Shown: positions 43,158 through 50,975 of the stretch, one piece after another
How the letters are laid out: the number at the start of each line of letters is the position of its first letter
Position numbering within the stretch: the stretch's first letter is position 1
Translations under genes and position numbers: made by a program
Notes under the pieces: model-generated
Databases searched by the model: none
What the model was told of the DNA's origin: nothing
Seen by the model: the letters and a program-made list of their open reading frames with translations, nothing else
Assembly: GCF_014649775.1 (NCBI RefSeq)
Contig: NZ_BMTR01000029.1
Coordinates: 1 to 64,000 of the forward strand
Direction of reading: 5' to 3'
Source: Streptomyces longisporoflavus
Lineage (GTDB): Bacteria; Actinomycetota; Actinomycetes; Streptomycetales; Streptomycetaceae
Length of the DNA: 64,000 nucleotides

Positions 43158-43394
43158 CTACGACTGCTGCCGCTGCTCCCGGTAGAGGACGAGGTGCTCG
43201 TGATAGAGCACTCCGTCCCGGATGTCGCCGGTGGCGGTGAAGCCGGTGTCGTCGACGTAGTCCAGGTGGCTACCGGCCACCGTGTACCGGCCGGTGTACG
43301 CGCCGGCCCGCTCGCCGCGGGCTTCGTCGTACCGGCCGTTCGGCAGCAGCTCCTGGCGGATGTGACCGTCCGCGGTCATCCACATCCCGACCAC
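43158..43394 (-). CDS. Atu4866 family small protein
   Basis: 78 aa. VGMWMTADGHIRQELLPNGR, YDEARG, AYTGRYTVAG, YVDDTGFTATGDI match the small beta-rich Atu4866 family. Its role is unknown, but members are frequently found next to SDRs and XRE or MarR regulators, as here. GTG start at 43394 with weak AGG upstream; the frame stays open further upstream, so the true start could be earlier. Confidence 0.8.
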   Translation of the reverse strand: MVGMWMTADGHIRQELLPNGRYDEARGERAGAYTGRYTVAGSHLDYVDDTGFTATGDIRDGVLYHEHLVLYREQRQQS

Positions 43395-43509
43395 GTCGAC
43401 CTGGTCGCCCTCGACGGTTCCGGCCGTGGCGGACTCCTCTCCTCGTACGATGCGGTCCCTTCCGCTCCACCGAGTCTGGGCAGGTCACCGGCCATCGACC
43501 AGGACGCGT

Positions 43510-43538
43510 GCTGCCCGGGTATGGCACACCCGGGCAGC
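43510..43538. promoter_or_regulatory. Inverted repeat GCTGCCCGGGT-N7-ACCCGGGCAGC
   Basis: Perfect 11-bp arms with a 7-bp centre (43510-43520, 43528-43538), in the divergent region between the Atu4866-SDR genes and the XRE gene, 17 bp before the XRE -10. Probably the operator of the XRE regulator. Confidence 0.75.
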
Positions 43539-43554
43539 GCATCGAGCTCTCGCC

Positions 43555-43560
43555 TAGCCT
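43555..43560 (+). promoter_or_regulatory. -10 TAGCCT for leaderless XRE transcript
   Basis: TAGCCT ends 6 nt before the ATG, so transcription should start at or next to the start codon. The surrounding CGCCTAGCCTGGA also precedes the other MmyB-like gene at 29547. Confidence 0.6.
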
Positions 43561-43566
43561 GGACGG

Positions 43567-44415
43567 ATGGACGACAACCACCTGGGAGACTTCCTGCGCG
43601 CACGCCGCGCCGACCTGCGGCCGGAGGCCGTCGGCATGGCGAGTTACGGGCCCCGCAGAGTCGCCGGACTGCGCCGCGAGGAGGTCGCCGTCCTGGCCGG
43701 AGTCAACGCCGACTACTACACCCGCCTGGAACAAGGCCGCGAGCGCAACCCCTCACCCCAGGTGATCGACGCACTCAGCCGCGCACTGCACCTCGACACG
43801 GAGGCCCGCGCGCACTTGTACCGGCTGGCCGGGTCCGCGCCGGACGACCGGCCCTCCGCCGGGGCCACCGAGCAGGTGAGCCCAGCGCTGCGACAGCTGA
43901 TGGACGGCTACCCGAACACCCCCGCGTTCGTCATGAACCGGACCCTGGACCTCCTCGCCGCCAACGCCATGGCCGATGCCCTCTACGCCCCGTTCGATCC
44001 GGCGGACAACTTGGCCCGTATGACCTTCCTCGACCCTGCGGGCCGCAGCTTCTACATGGACTGGGACCGGGCAGCACAGGCCACCGTCGCCAACCTGCGC
44101 GAGGCAACCGGATTCGACCCGGACAACCCGCGGCTGCGTGAACTCGTCCGCACCCTCACCGAGGACAACGCGGACTTCAACCGTCTCTGGAACGCCCACA
44201 CCGTGCGCGGCAAGACCCGGGACGCCAAGCACCTCCTCCACCCCGACGTCGGCCCCCTTGCCCTCACCTACCAGGCCTTCGACGTACGCGACGCCCCCGG
44301 CCAGCAGCTGGTCATCTACCACGCCGAACCAGGCAGCCCCAGTGCCCAGTCCCTCAATCTGCTCGGTTCCATCCACGCCACCCATCGCCGGCCCGCCCCT
44401 CAATCCCACCGCTGA
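43567..44415 (+). CDS. XRE family regulator, MmyB-like
   Basis: 282 aa. Helix-turn-helix LRREEVAVLAGVNADYYTRL, EQGRERNPSPQVIDALSRAL, then an MmyB-like domain (NTPAFVMNRTLDLLAANAMA, MTFLDPAGRSFYMDWDRAA). Probable controller of the divergent Atu4866-SDR-SDR genes through the 29-bp inverted repeat. Leaderless start from TAGCCT. It is a paralogue of the regulator at 28657, and both are attached to NAD(P)-dependent reductases. Confidence 0.93.
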   Translation: MDDNHLGDFLRARRADLRPEAVGMASYGPRRVAGLRREEVAVLAGVNADYYTRLEQGRERNPSPQVIDALSRALHLDTEARAHLYRLAGSAPDDRPSAGATEQVSPALRQLMDGYPNTPAFVMNRTLDLLAANAMADALYAPFDPADNLARMTFLDPAGRSFYMDWDRAAQATVANLREATGFDPDNPRLRELVRTLTEDNADFNRLWNAHTVRGKTRDAKHLLHPDVGPLALTYQAFDVRDAPGQQLVIYHAEPGSPSAQSLNLLGSIHATHRRPAPQSHR

Positions 44416-44439
44416 TCAGCCGACGGAACAGGGGATCGT

Positions 44440-44456
44440 CCGGCCATGGTGGCCGG
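44440..44456. terminator. Hairpin CCGGCCA-TGG-TGGCCGG
   Basis: 7-bp stem and 3-nt loop between the convergent XRE and halogenase-like genes. Short, so moderate confidence. Confidence 0.5.
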
Positions 44457-44479
44457 TCGGTTTCGCCTCCGCGTGGCTG

Positions 44480-45898
44480 TCAGGCGGTGCCGGGTGAGCG
44501 GAGGAGCCGGGGGTGCGGCGTCAGGCCGAGGTAGAGACCCGCTGCTGCCCGGTCGGGGGTGACGGGCAGGGGCAGCAGGTCACTGGTTCCGTGGCCTGCG
44601 AGTCCGCGCGGCGGGCGCCCGTCGACGGGGCAGCGTACCTCGCGCAGGAAGACATCCACGGCGTCGGTCTGACTGTCGTGGAGATCTTCGACCCCGGTGA
44701 TGATGTTGAGGAAGGACTCGTGCAAGCGCAGTTGCGCTTGATCGTGCCTGCTCAGCTGCTGGGCTGTGCGGAAGTAGGCGTCCCGCCCCTCGTGAATGCG
44801 GTAGAAGGCACTGACCAGGACGAGGAGGCGCTCGTAGGCGTGTCGGTAGGCCGTCTGATAGAAGGCGCGGGCCGCCTGCTCGGTGACTTCGCCTTCGAGC
44901 ACGCTGCTGATCGAGGCGGCGGCGAGCAGTCCGCTGTACATGGCCAGGTGCACTCCGGTGGACAGCAGCGGGTCCAAGAAGCACGCGGCGTCCCCTGCGG
45001 CGAACCATCCCGGACCGCAGAACACCTCGCTGACGTAGGAATAGTCGCTCTCGGTCCTGAGCTTGCTGGTCTGTCCGGCTTGGGCGAGCAGGCCGGACAG
45101 GAGCGGGCACCGGCCGATGGCCTCGTCGTAGACGGCCTGGAGTGAGCCCTGGTGTGCCTGCCTGGACCGGGCGAAGGAGCGTTTGTCGGTGACCAGGCCG
45201 ACGCTGAGAGTGCCGTCATGCAGGGGGATGGCCCAGAGCCAGCCGTGGTCGGGCAGGGAGAACACCCCGATCGCGCCGCTGGGGGCGTCGGCGAGAGGCG
45301 CCGCGCCGCGCCAATATCCCCACAGGGCAACGTTGCGGAAGACGTCGTGGACGCGCCGGGTCCGCAACTGCCGTGCAGCCAGGAGCCCCGCGCGACCGGA
45401 GGCGTCGACCATGTGATCGAACCCGATGGTGTGGGTGGTGCCGTTCTGAGTCCAGGAGGCTTCCACGGCGCGGCTCGTGCCGCTTCCTTTCGATGCGTCA
45501 GCGAAGGTGACACGGCCGGTGCGTGCCTCTTCGCGCACGTCGGCTCCCTGGCGCCGTGCGTGGTCCAGGAGCAACTGGTCGAACTCGGAGCGGATCACCT
45601 GGAAGCTGTAGGCGGCGGGTCTGCCGGGCTCGTCGAAGCCCAGTGACCATTCCTGTCCGCCCCAGCCGTAAAAGGCCCCCGACTTGCGGACGAAGCCCTG
45701 CCTTTCGATCACCTCACGCGCGCCCAGGACATCCAGGACGGGCAGCAGCGAAGGCAGCAGTGATTCGCCGATGTGATAGCGCGGGAATCGCTCTCGCTCC
45801 AGGACGATCACTTCGTGTCCCCGTCGGGCCAGCAGGGCCGCGGCAGTAGCACCGGCCGGCCCGCCGCCGACCACCAAGACCTCGGTCCGCTCATGCAA
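44480..45898 (-). CDS. Flavin-dependent halogenase-like protein (PltA/CndH type)
   Basis: About 472 aa. FAD motif LVVGGGPAGATAAALLA, FPRYHIGESLLPSLLP, the conserved Lys in GFVRKSGAFYGWG (about 75), the halogenase signature GWxWxIP as HGWLWAIPL (about 218), and AGDAACFLDPLLSTGVHLA. These are hallmarks of variant-B halogenases, which chlorinate carrier-protein-bound pyrroles, phenols or amino acids. A related monooxygenase or reductase cannot be excluded. I prefer the TTG at 45898, because GGAGGAG lies 6 nt before it; ATG/GTG codons at 45976/45979 would leave 1-4 bp to the divergent gene. Divergent partner is a carboxylate-amine ligase. Confidence 0.8.
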   Translation of the reverse strand: MHERTEVLVVGGGPAGATAAALLARRGHEVIVLERERFPRYHIGESLLPSLLPVLDVLGAREVIERQGFVRKSGAFYGWGGQEWSLGFDEPGRPAAYSFQVIRSEFDQLLLDHARRQGADVREEARTGRVTFADASKGSGTSRAVEASWTQNGTTHTIGFDHMVDASGRAGLLAARQLRTRRVHDVFRNVALWGYWRGAAPLADAPSGAIGVFSLPDHGWLWAIPLHDGTLSVGLVTDKRSFARSRQAHQGSLQAVYDEAIGRCPLLSGLLAQAGQTSKLRTESDYSYVSEVFCGPGWFAAGDAACFLDPLLSTGVHLAMYSGLLAAASISSVLEGEVTEQAARAFYQTAYRHAYERLLVLVSAFYRIHEGRDAYFRTAQQLSRHDQAQLRLHESFLNIITGVEDLHDSQTDAVDVFLREVRCPVDGRPPRGLAGHGTSDLLPLPVTPDRAAAGLYLGLTPHPRLLRSPGTA

Positions 45899-45980
45899 GA
45901 TGTGCTCCTCCGCCAGTTCAACGGTCTTGCGCACGGTTCCTACAGACCGATCCGGCACCGTCTGAGACAGTTCCATCACT

Positions 45981-47156
45981 ATGAGCAGTCAACCTCACGG
46001 CGGGCGGTCGGCAACAGACGCCCATGCGCCACAATCCACTCGCCATTCGCGGAATGCGGCAGGCCCGCTCACCGTCGGAATCGAAGAGGAACTCCTTCTG
46101 ATCGATCCGGTCACGCGGGAACTGAGCCCCTTGGGCCCGGAATTGGTGCGAGAAGCAGTCGGTGAACTCGGCGACCGGACCGGCACCGAGCTGACCCGCT
46201 ACCAAGTCGAACTGCGCACCGGCCCCCACGTCTGTTTGCGAGAGGCCGGCGAACAGATCCGCACCGCGCGAAGAACTCTCGCGGACAGCGCCAACCGTCT
46301 GGGCCTGCGCATTGCCTCGACCGGAACCCCGGTGCAGACCCCGACGGGCCCGGTCTTGTTCACGCCGGGTCCCCGCTACGCACAAAGCGTCGCCCATTAC
46401 CGGGCTCTGGACGACGAACAGATCGTATGCGCCTGCCACATTCACGTAGGCTTGCCCGACGTGCGTGATGCCTTCCGGGTCAGCAATCATCTGCGGCCCT
46501 GGCTGCCGGTACTGACCGCGATGACGGCCAACTCCCCCTTCTGGGGAGGCCAGGACACCGGATACGCCAGCTGGCGTACGACCAGCTGGGGGCGCTGGCC
46601 GGTGGCCGGCCCGCCGCCCTACCTCGAATCACCCGCCCACCTCGACGAGCTCGTCGAGGCCCTCATCCGCGCTGAAGCACTCATCGACCGTGCCGGACTC
46701 TACTGGGACATCCGGCCCTCCCATCACCTCCCGACCTTGGAAGTACGCGTCGCAGACGCAGCCCTGACCCCCGACGACAGCACCCTGCTCGCCGCCGTCG
46801 TCCGAGCTCTCACCGCGACCGCTCTCACCGCCATCACGGCAGGCGAGCCGCCTCCACGTCTGGAACCGGAACTGCTGCGTGCCGCCTGCTGGCGCGCGGC
46901 ACGCGACGGCTTGTCCGGCAAGGGAATCGACCTGTCCACCGGACGCCTGGTGGCCCAGAAGACGCTGGCCGAACGACTGTTGCACCACGTGGCGCCGGCG
47001 CTGGACCGGCACGGCGACCTCGGCTTTGTGCGCGGCCACTGGAGACATCTACGCATGGCAGGAACCGGAGCGGACCGCCAACGTGCCGCCTATCACCGAC
47101 GCTCCAGCACGAACGACCTCATTGACTACATCATCGCGGCAACCTGTCCCGCGTGA
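45981..47156 (+). CDS. Carboxylate-amine ligase (GCS2/YbdK family)
   Basis: 391 aa. The canonical N-terminal VGIEEELLLIDPVTREL begins about residue 31; CHIHVGLPD, NSPFWGGQDTGYASWRTTSW and RPSHHLPTLEVRVADAA complete the family pattern. YbdK-type enzymes make gamma-glutamylcysteine weakly, and relatives join diverse carboxylates and amines using ATP. The 30-residue leader before the domain is poorly conserved. ATG at 45981 has no ribosome site, so the mRNA may be leaderless. It is divergent from the halogenase-like gene with about 80 bp between likely starts, which may reflect a shared function or only proximity. Confidence 0.9.
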   Translation: MSSQPHGGRSATDAHAPQSTRHSRNAAGPLTVGIEEELLLIDPVTRELSPLGPELVREAVGELGDRTGTELTRYQVELRTGPHVCLREAGEQIRTARRTLADSANRLGLRIASTGTPVQTPTGPVLFTPGPRYAQSVAHYRALDDEQIVCACHIHVGLPDVRDAFRVSNHLRPWLPVLTAMTANSPFWGGQDTGYASWRTTSWGRWPVAGPPPYLESPAHLDELVEALIRAEALIDRAGLYWDIRPSHHLPTLEVRVADAALTPDDSTLLAAVVRALTATALTAITAGEPPPRLEPELLRAACWRAARDGLSGKGIDLSTGRLVAQKTLAERLLHHVAPALDRHGDLGFVRGHWRHLRMAGTGADRQRAAYHRRSSTNDLIDYIIAATCPA

Positions 47157-47251
47157 GTGCCTGGTGGAACCGGGGCCACGGCCGGGGGAGCGGCTCCTCT
47201 GCATCGCGCGGGTGCCGACGCGGGTGCCGGCGCGGCCTGCACTTACCGACA

Positions 47252-47281
47252 AGGGCCCCCGGGATGCCTCCCAGGGGCCCT
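47252..47281 (+). terminator. GC-rich hairpin after the carboxylate-amine ligase
   Basis: AGGGCCCC and GGGGCCCT arms with an inner GGGA/TCCC pairing around a TGCC loop, about 95 bp after the stop. Confidence 0.65.
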
Positions 47282-47344
47282 GCGGTCCGGTGACGCGCGG
47301 ATCGGTGTCTCTTCCGTCAGCGCTGCCAGATCACGGAATCGGAA

Positions 47345-47572
47345 TCACCGAGGCACGTTGCGGTAGTCGCGCATCTTCTTGAGGAACCTCCGGAAGATGA
47401 ATCCACCCGCCACGAGCAATGCAGCACCGACGGCGGTAATCCAAGGCGACTTTTGAGGTTCCGAGGCGATATATCCCACCCCGACCGCCATGAGAAGCAG
47501 ACCTAGAATTACCCCCGAGAGGCTCGGCCAAATGTTCCTCGGCTGCGTTGCGTTCACCTCGGAGATCCTCAC
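47345..47572 (-). CDS. Small two-helix membrane protein
   Basis: 75 aa from the GTG at 47572, or 70 aa from the GTG at 47557, which has GAGG 9 nt upstream and is perhaps better. Two hydrophobic helices (LSGVILGLLLMAVGVGYIA and WITAVGAALLVAGGFIF) are followed by a basic tail (RRFLKKMRDYR). The longer start overlaps the stop of the upstream secreted-protein gene as GTGA, so the two are coupled. No family recognised. Codons are noticeably AT-richer than in neighbours. Confidence 0.7.
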   Translation of the reverse strand: MRISEVNATQPRNIWPSLSGVILGLLLMAVGVGYIASEPQKSPWITAVGAALLVAGGFIFRRFLKKMRDYRNVPR

Positions 47573-48057
47573 TTAGTCTTGTAAATCGGCCACAGCTTGC
47601 TATTGGACGACTTGACTGTCGCCGGAGTCTGCGGACCGTACATATTCACGATAGCATCGAAGGTTACCGTCGATGACGGGCCGCAGACGGGAAGGTGCTT
47701 TGCGAGGCACGACTGGAGCACTACCTTCCCGCGCAGGTGCTGACGGGTGCTGTTCCCGGAAACGACGTACGGCTGAGTGAAGTCCATCTTGATGCCGAGC
47801 GCCTGGCCTTGGACGTTGTTGTGGCCCGAGAGGGAGCCCGTGACGCGAGCGATTCGGCCCTTGCTGTCCTTTACGGTGGTGACCGTGAAGTCGATCTCCC
47901 CGGTTCGCGTGCTGCCGGCGCCGCCGCCCGGATAGAAATTCCAGACCTTGGTGCTCGTGGTTTCCCCTCCCTGCGCGTGCGCTGCGGGCGCCATTGCGAT
48001 TCCCGACAGAGCTGCCAGAGTGGTTACTCCGATGGCCGCAGTCTTACGTATATGCAT
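47569..48057 (-). CDS. Secreted protein of unknown function
   Basis: 162 aa with a clean Sec signal peptide: MHIRKTAAIGV, a hydrophobic core (TTLAALSGIAMAP) and AHA cleavage site before QGG about residue 29. The mature part is beta-rich and basic, with a single Cys pair (SCLAKHLPVC) likely to form a disulfide. No known domain recognised. CAGGGGAAT precedes the ATG. The gene and its partner use many AT-rich codons for this genome, suggesting recent acquisition. It might be a surface or extracellular protein held or processed by the coupled small membrane protein. Confidence 0.8.
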   Translation of the reverse strand: MHIRKTAAIGVTTLAALSGIAMAPAAHAQGGETTSTKVWNFYPGGGAGSTRTGEIDFTVTTVKDSKGRIARVTGSLSGHNNVQGQALGIKMDFTQPYVVSGNSTRQHLRGKVVLQSCLAKHLPVCGPSSTVTFDAIVNMYGPQTPATVKSSNSKLWPIYKTK

Positions 48058-48610
48058 TTATTCCCCTGTTTTGACTCGCAAAGCGGACGGTCAATTCCGC
48101 TTGCACGCACGCTACGCACTTCCGGAACGTGGGATCAACTCAGTTGAGGGAAACTTGAGCATTGCCGTCGCGGGGTCAATTGAATTCCATGCCTGACCCA
48201 AAAAGTTTCCGGCGCGACACAACCGATGGGCTCGAAATTCCGTCCAGGTCGTATCCCGGGCAGGCCGGGCCGGGTGGGCGCTCACCATGGCCCCGGGGTC
48301 GGGAGCCCGGGGGTGGCGGCTGCATACCCTGGGGAACCTAGGACTTCGACTTAGGTTGGGGTCGACTCCTCTGTCTGGGGCAACGCCTCTGGAGCGCCCT
48401 TCGCGCAGCGGTTGATGGGGAGGCCGGCAGCATCATCGCGCGTGGGTAGCGACCGAGTTGGTGTTGCCCCGCCGTACGATCTGCTGAAGGCGCTGCCCTT
48501 CGTGGTGGTCGGTCTTCGCACGCCTACCGGCTCGGCCATCGCGTCTCCCGGGGCCGGTTGAACCAGCCGCCCGCTGTCTTGGTCCTGCGGCTGACCTAGC
48601 ATCCCGTGTC
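48058..48610. other. Intergenic, AT-richer then GC-rich; no gene recognised
   Basis: 553 bp. The first 130 bp, upstream of the secreted-protein gene, are AT-rich and probably hold its promoter. An imperfect inverted repeat (AACCTA ... TAGGTT, 48335-48357) has no evident function. TAGCAT at 48597-48602, 8 nt before the next ATG, is a possible -10 for a leaderless Imm53 transcript. Confidence 0.4.
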
Positions 48611-48994
48611 ATGAACGAAGCCGAGAACGTCTTGGACTGGCTGCAGGGTTGGTACTCCGCGCAGTGCAACGGGGACTGGGAGCACGAGTGGGGCGTCAAG
48701 ATCGACACGCTCGACAACCCTGGTTGGACAGTCCGCGTCGACCTGGAGGACACCGATCTCGAGGGGCGCGATTTCCCCCGCCGGGACCTCAGGCGCAGCA
48801 AGGACAACTGGGTCTCGGCCCGGGTCTCCGATATGGCCTTCCGCGCTGCATGCGGGCCGGGCAACCTCGCTGAGACACTCACCCTCTTCCGTGAGTGGGC
48901 GGTGGAGAAGACCCCCCGGCAGGACAGCCCCGGCTTGATGCCTCCAGCCGCAGACGCCGCTCCACCCGGTGAACCTGAGCGGTCAAAGCGCTAG
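48611..48994 (+). CDS. Imm53 family immunity-like protein (orphan)
   Basis: 127 aa. The N-terminal two thirds (VLDWLQGWYSAQCNGDWEHE, WGVKIDTLDNPGWTVRVDLE) match the Imm53 polymorphic-toxin immunity pattern I remember: WYxxQCxGDWEH followed by GxxIxTLDNPGW. No toxin gene with a recognisable nuclease or similar domain lies beside it, so it is an orphan. Such orphans can protect against toxins of other strains. The Pro/Ala-rich tail after residue 105 is not conserved. The ATG lacks a ribosome site; TAGCAT upstream suggests a leaderless mRNA. Confidence 0.85.
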   Translation: MNEAENVLDWLQGWYSAQCNGDWEHEWGVKIDTLDNPGWTVRVDLEDTDLEGRDFPRRDLRRSKDNWVSARVSDMAFRAACGPGNLAETLTLFREWAVEKTPRQDSPGLMPPAADAAPPGEPERSKR

Positions 48995-49008
48995 CCACGG
49001 ACACACCC

Positions 49009-49419
49009 CTACCGGGCGTCGATTTCGGCGATGAGAGCCTCGATGCGGGTCTTGATCTCGTCGCGGATGGGGCGGACGGCGTCGAGTCCCTGGCCGGCCG
49101 GGCCATCGAGGGCCCAGTCGAAGTACTTCTTGCCGGGGAAGATCGGGCATGCGTCGCCGCATCCCATGGTGATGACGTAGTCGGACGCCTGGACGGCCTC
49201 GGTGGTCAGAACCTTCGGCTTCTGGGCGGAGATGTCGACGCCGACCTCCTTCATGGCCTCCACCGCGGCCGGGTTGACCTGGCCGCCGGGGATCGAGCCT
49301 GCGGAGCGGACCTCGATGCGGTCGCCCGCGAGGTGGGTCAGGAACCCGGCGGCCATCTGCGAACGCCCGGCGTTGTGGACGCAGACGAAGAGCACGGAGG
49401 CGAGGGGAGGGGTGGTCAT
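49009..49419 (-). CDS. arsC: Arsenate reductase, low-MW phosphatase type
   Basis: 136 aa. The phosphatase loop VLFVCVHNAGRSQMAAGF supplies the nucleophilic Cys and Arg (CX5R), and ITMGCGDACPIFPG carries the resolving Cys residues typical of thioredoxin- or mycothiol-linked ArsC. Reduces arsenate to arsenite for export by the neighbouring Acr3. The ATG at 49419 has AGGA 7 nt upstream; the open frame continues to 49458 but without conserved sequence. Divergent from arsR with about 138 bp between them. Confidence 0.93.
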   Translation of the reverse strand: MTTPPLASVLFVCVHNAGRSQMAAGFLTHLAGDRIEVRSAGSIPGGQVNPAAVEAMKEVGVDISAQKPKVLTTEAVQASDYVITMGCGDACPIFPGKKYFDWALDGPAGQGLDAVRPIRDEIKTRIEALIAEIDAR

Positions 49420-49523
49420 GAGGTCTTCCTTCGCAAGTAATGAGCGGGAGACGGGCAAGGCGGGGGAGGGGGGGCGGTCATGAGGGGAAAATTCCGGCGG
49501 GCCCTGTGAGTCAGCCCGAACTG

Positions 49524-49554
49524 GTATCAGCTCCGAATGATGTGACAGTATCAG
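49524..49554. promoter_or_regulatory. Candidate ArsR site, repeated GTATCAG
   Basis: GTATCAG at 49524-49530 and 49548-49554, 24 bp apart, immediately before the arsR ATG in the arsC/arsR divergent gap. A shared arsenic-responsive operator is likely here; the exact palindrome is not clear. Confidence 0.45.
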
Positions 49555-49557
49555 TGC

Positions 49558-49863
49558 ATGCTGACTTCAGTCGACGCTGATGTGATTCGGGTGCTCGGTG
49601 ACCCGCTCCGCCTGCAAATTGTGACCCTGCTTGCCCGGGAGACGCTCTGCACGACGCACCTGGTCCAGGAGACCGGCGCCAAGCAGACCAATCTCTCCAA
49701 TCACATGAAGGTGCTGCGCGAGGCCGGTCTGGTGGAAACGGAGCCGTGCGGCCGCTTCACCTACTACAAGCTGCGCCCCGAGGTCCTGGCCTCGATTTCC
49801 GAACAGTTCGCCGAGCTGGCGGCCTCCGCCCGCACTGCGGCCGACAACAAGAGGGCCTGCTGA
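49558..49863 (+). CDS. arsR: ArsR arsenic-responsive repressor
   Basis: 101 aa winged-helix repressor: VLGDPLRLQIVTLLARETLC, TTHLVQETGAKQTNLSNHMK, VLREAGLVETEPCGRFTYYK. Cys residues lie in the ETLCTTHL segment and in ETEPCGR, and AC ends the protein; together these could form an arsenite site, differing from the CVC motif of E. coli-type ArsR. The stop overlaps the acr3 start by one base (TGATG). It presumably represses arsR-acr3-arsO and arsC. Confidence 0.92.
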   Translation: MLTSVDADVIRVLGDPLRLQIVTLLARETLCTTHLVQETGAKQTNLSNHMKVLREAGLVETEPCGRFTYYKLRPEVLASISEQFAELAASARTAADNKRAC

Positions 49864-50975
49864 TGAGCCGCACCGACACCCCACCGCAGACGGATCAGGG
49901 CACGGCGTCAGGCGAGGGCATCGTCGCGAAGCTCTCCACCCTGGACCGCTACCTGGCCGTCTGGATCCTGCTGGCCATGGCCGTCGGCCTGGGCCTGGGC
50001 CGCCTCATCCCCGGCATGAACGACGCCCTGGCGAAGATCGAGGTCGGCGGCATCTCGCTGCCGATCGCGCTCGGCCTGCTCGTGATGATGTATCCGGTCC
50101 TTGCCAAGGTTCGCTACGACAAGCTCGACACCGTCACCGGCGACCGGAAGCTGATGGTCTCGTCGCTGGTCATCAACTGGATCGTCGGCCCGGCCGTCAT
50201 GTTCTCGCTGGCCTGGATCTTCCTGCCGGACCTGCCGGAGTACCGCACCGGCCTGATCATCGTCGGACTTGCCCGCTGCATCGCGATGGTCATCATCTGG
50301 AACGACCTGGCCTGCGGCGACCGCGAAGCCGCCGCGGTCCTGGTCGCATTGAACTCCGTCTTCCAGGTCATCGCTTTCGGCCTGCTGGGCTGGCTCTACC
50401 TCGACCTGCTGCCAGGCTGGCTGGGCCTGGGCGACGGCGAGCACCTGGACATCTCCATGTGGAAGATCGCGTTGAACGTCGTCATCTTCCTGGGCATCCC
50501 ACTCCTTGCCGGATTCCTCACCCGCCGCATCGGGGAGAAGAAGATGGGACGCACCGGATACGAGTCCGGCTTCCTTCCGAAGATCGGCCCGTGGGCGCTG
50601 TACGGACTGCTGTTCACGATCGTCATCCTCTTCGCCCTGCAGGGCAAGACCATCACTTCGCAGCCGCTGGACGTCGTCCGTATCGCCCTTCCGCTGCTCG
50701 TGTACTTCGCGGTCATGTTCTTCGGCACGTTCCTGCTGGGCAAGGCACTCGGTCTCGCCTACGACCGCACCGCGACCCTCGCATTCACGGCCGCGGGCAA
50801 CAACTTCGAACTGGCCATCGCCGTCGCCATCGCCACCTTCGGCGTCACGTCCGGCCAGGCCCTGTCCGGCGTCGTCGGCCCGCTCATCGAAGTCCCGGTA
50901 CTGATCGGCCTGGTCTACGTATCCCTGGCCTGGCGCAAGAAGTTCAGCGCGCGAGCCCTGACGACGGCCCCGTGA
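49863..50975 (+). CDS. acr3: Arsenite efflux permease ACR3
   Basis: 370 aa, ten predicted helices. The ACR3 signature GLARCIAMVIIWNDLACGDREAA contains the essential Cys, and FTAAGNNFELAIAVAIATFG is the second conserved segment. Extrudes arsenite across the cytoplasmic membrane. ATG overlaps the arsR stop (TGATG), and its own stop overlaps the next gene as GTGA, so arsR-acr3-arsO are one coupled transcript. Confidence 0.95.
   Translation: MSRTDTPPQTDQGTASGEGIVAKLSTLDRYLAVWILLAMAVGLGLGRLIPGMNDALAKIEVGGISLPIALGLLVMMYPVLAKVRYDKLDTVTGDRKLMVSSLVINWIVGPAVMFSLAWIFLPDLPEYRTGLIIVGLARCIAMVIIWNDLACGDREAAAVLVALNSVFQVIAFGLLGWLYLDLLPGWLGLGDGEHLDISMWKIALNVVIFLGIPLLAGFLTRRIGEKKMGRTGYESGFLPKIGPWALYGLLFTIVILFALQGKTITSQPLDVVRIALPLLVYFAVMFFGTFLLGKALGLAYDRTATLAFTAAGNNFELAIAVAIATFGVTSGQALSGVVGPLIEVPVLIGLVYVSLAWRKKFSARALTTAP

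Noticed and set aside
48335..48357. AACCTA ... TAGGTT inverted repeat as an attachment site
   Set aside because: No integrase, tRNA or second copy is present in the window; six-base arms are not convincing.
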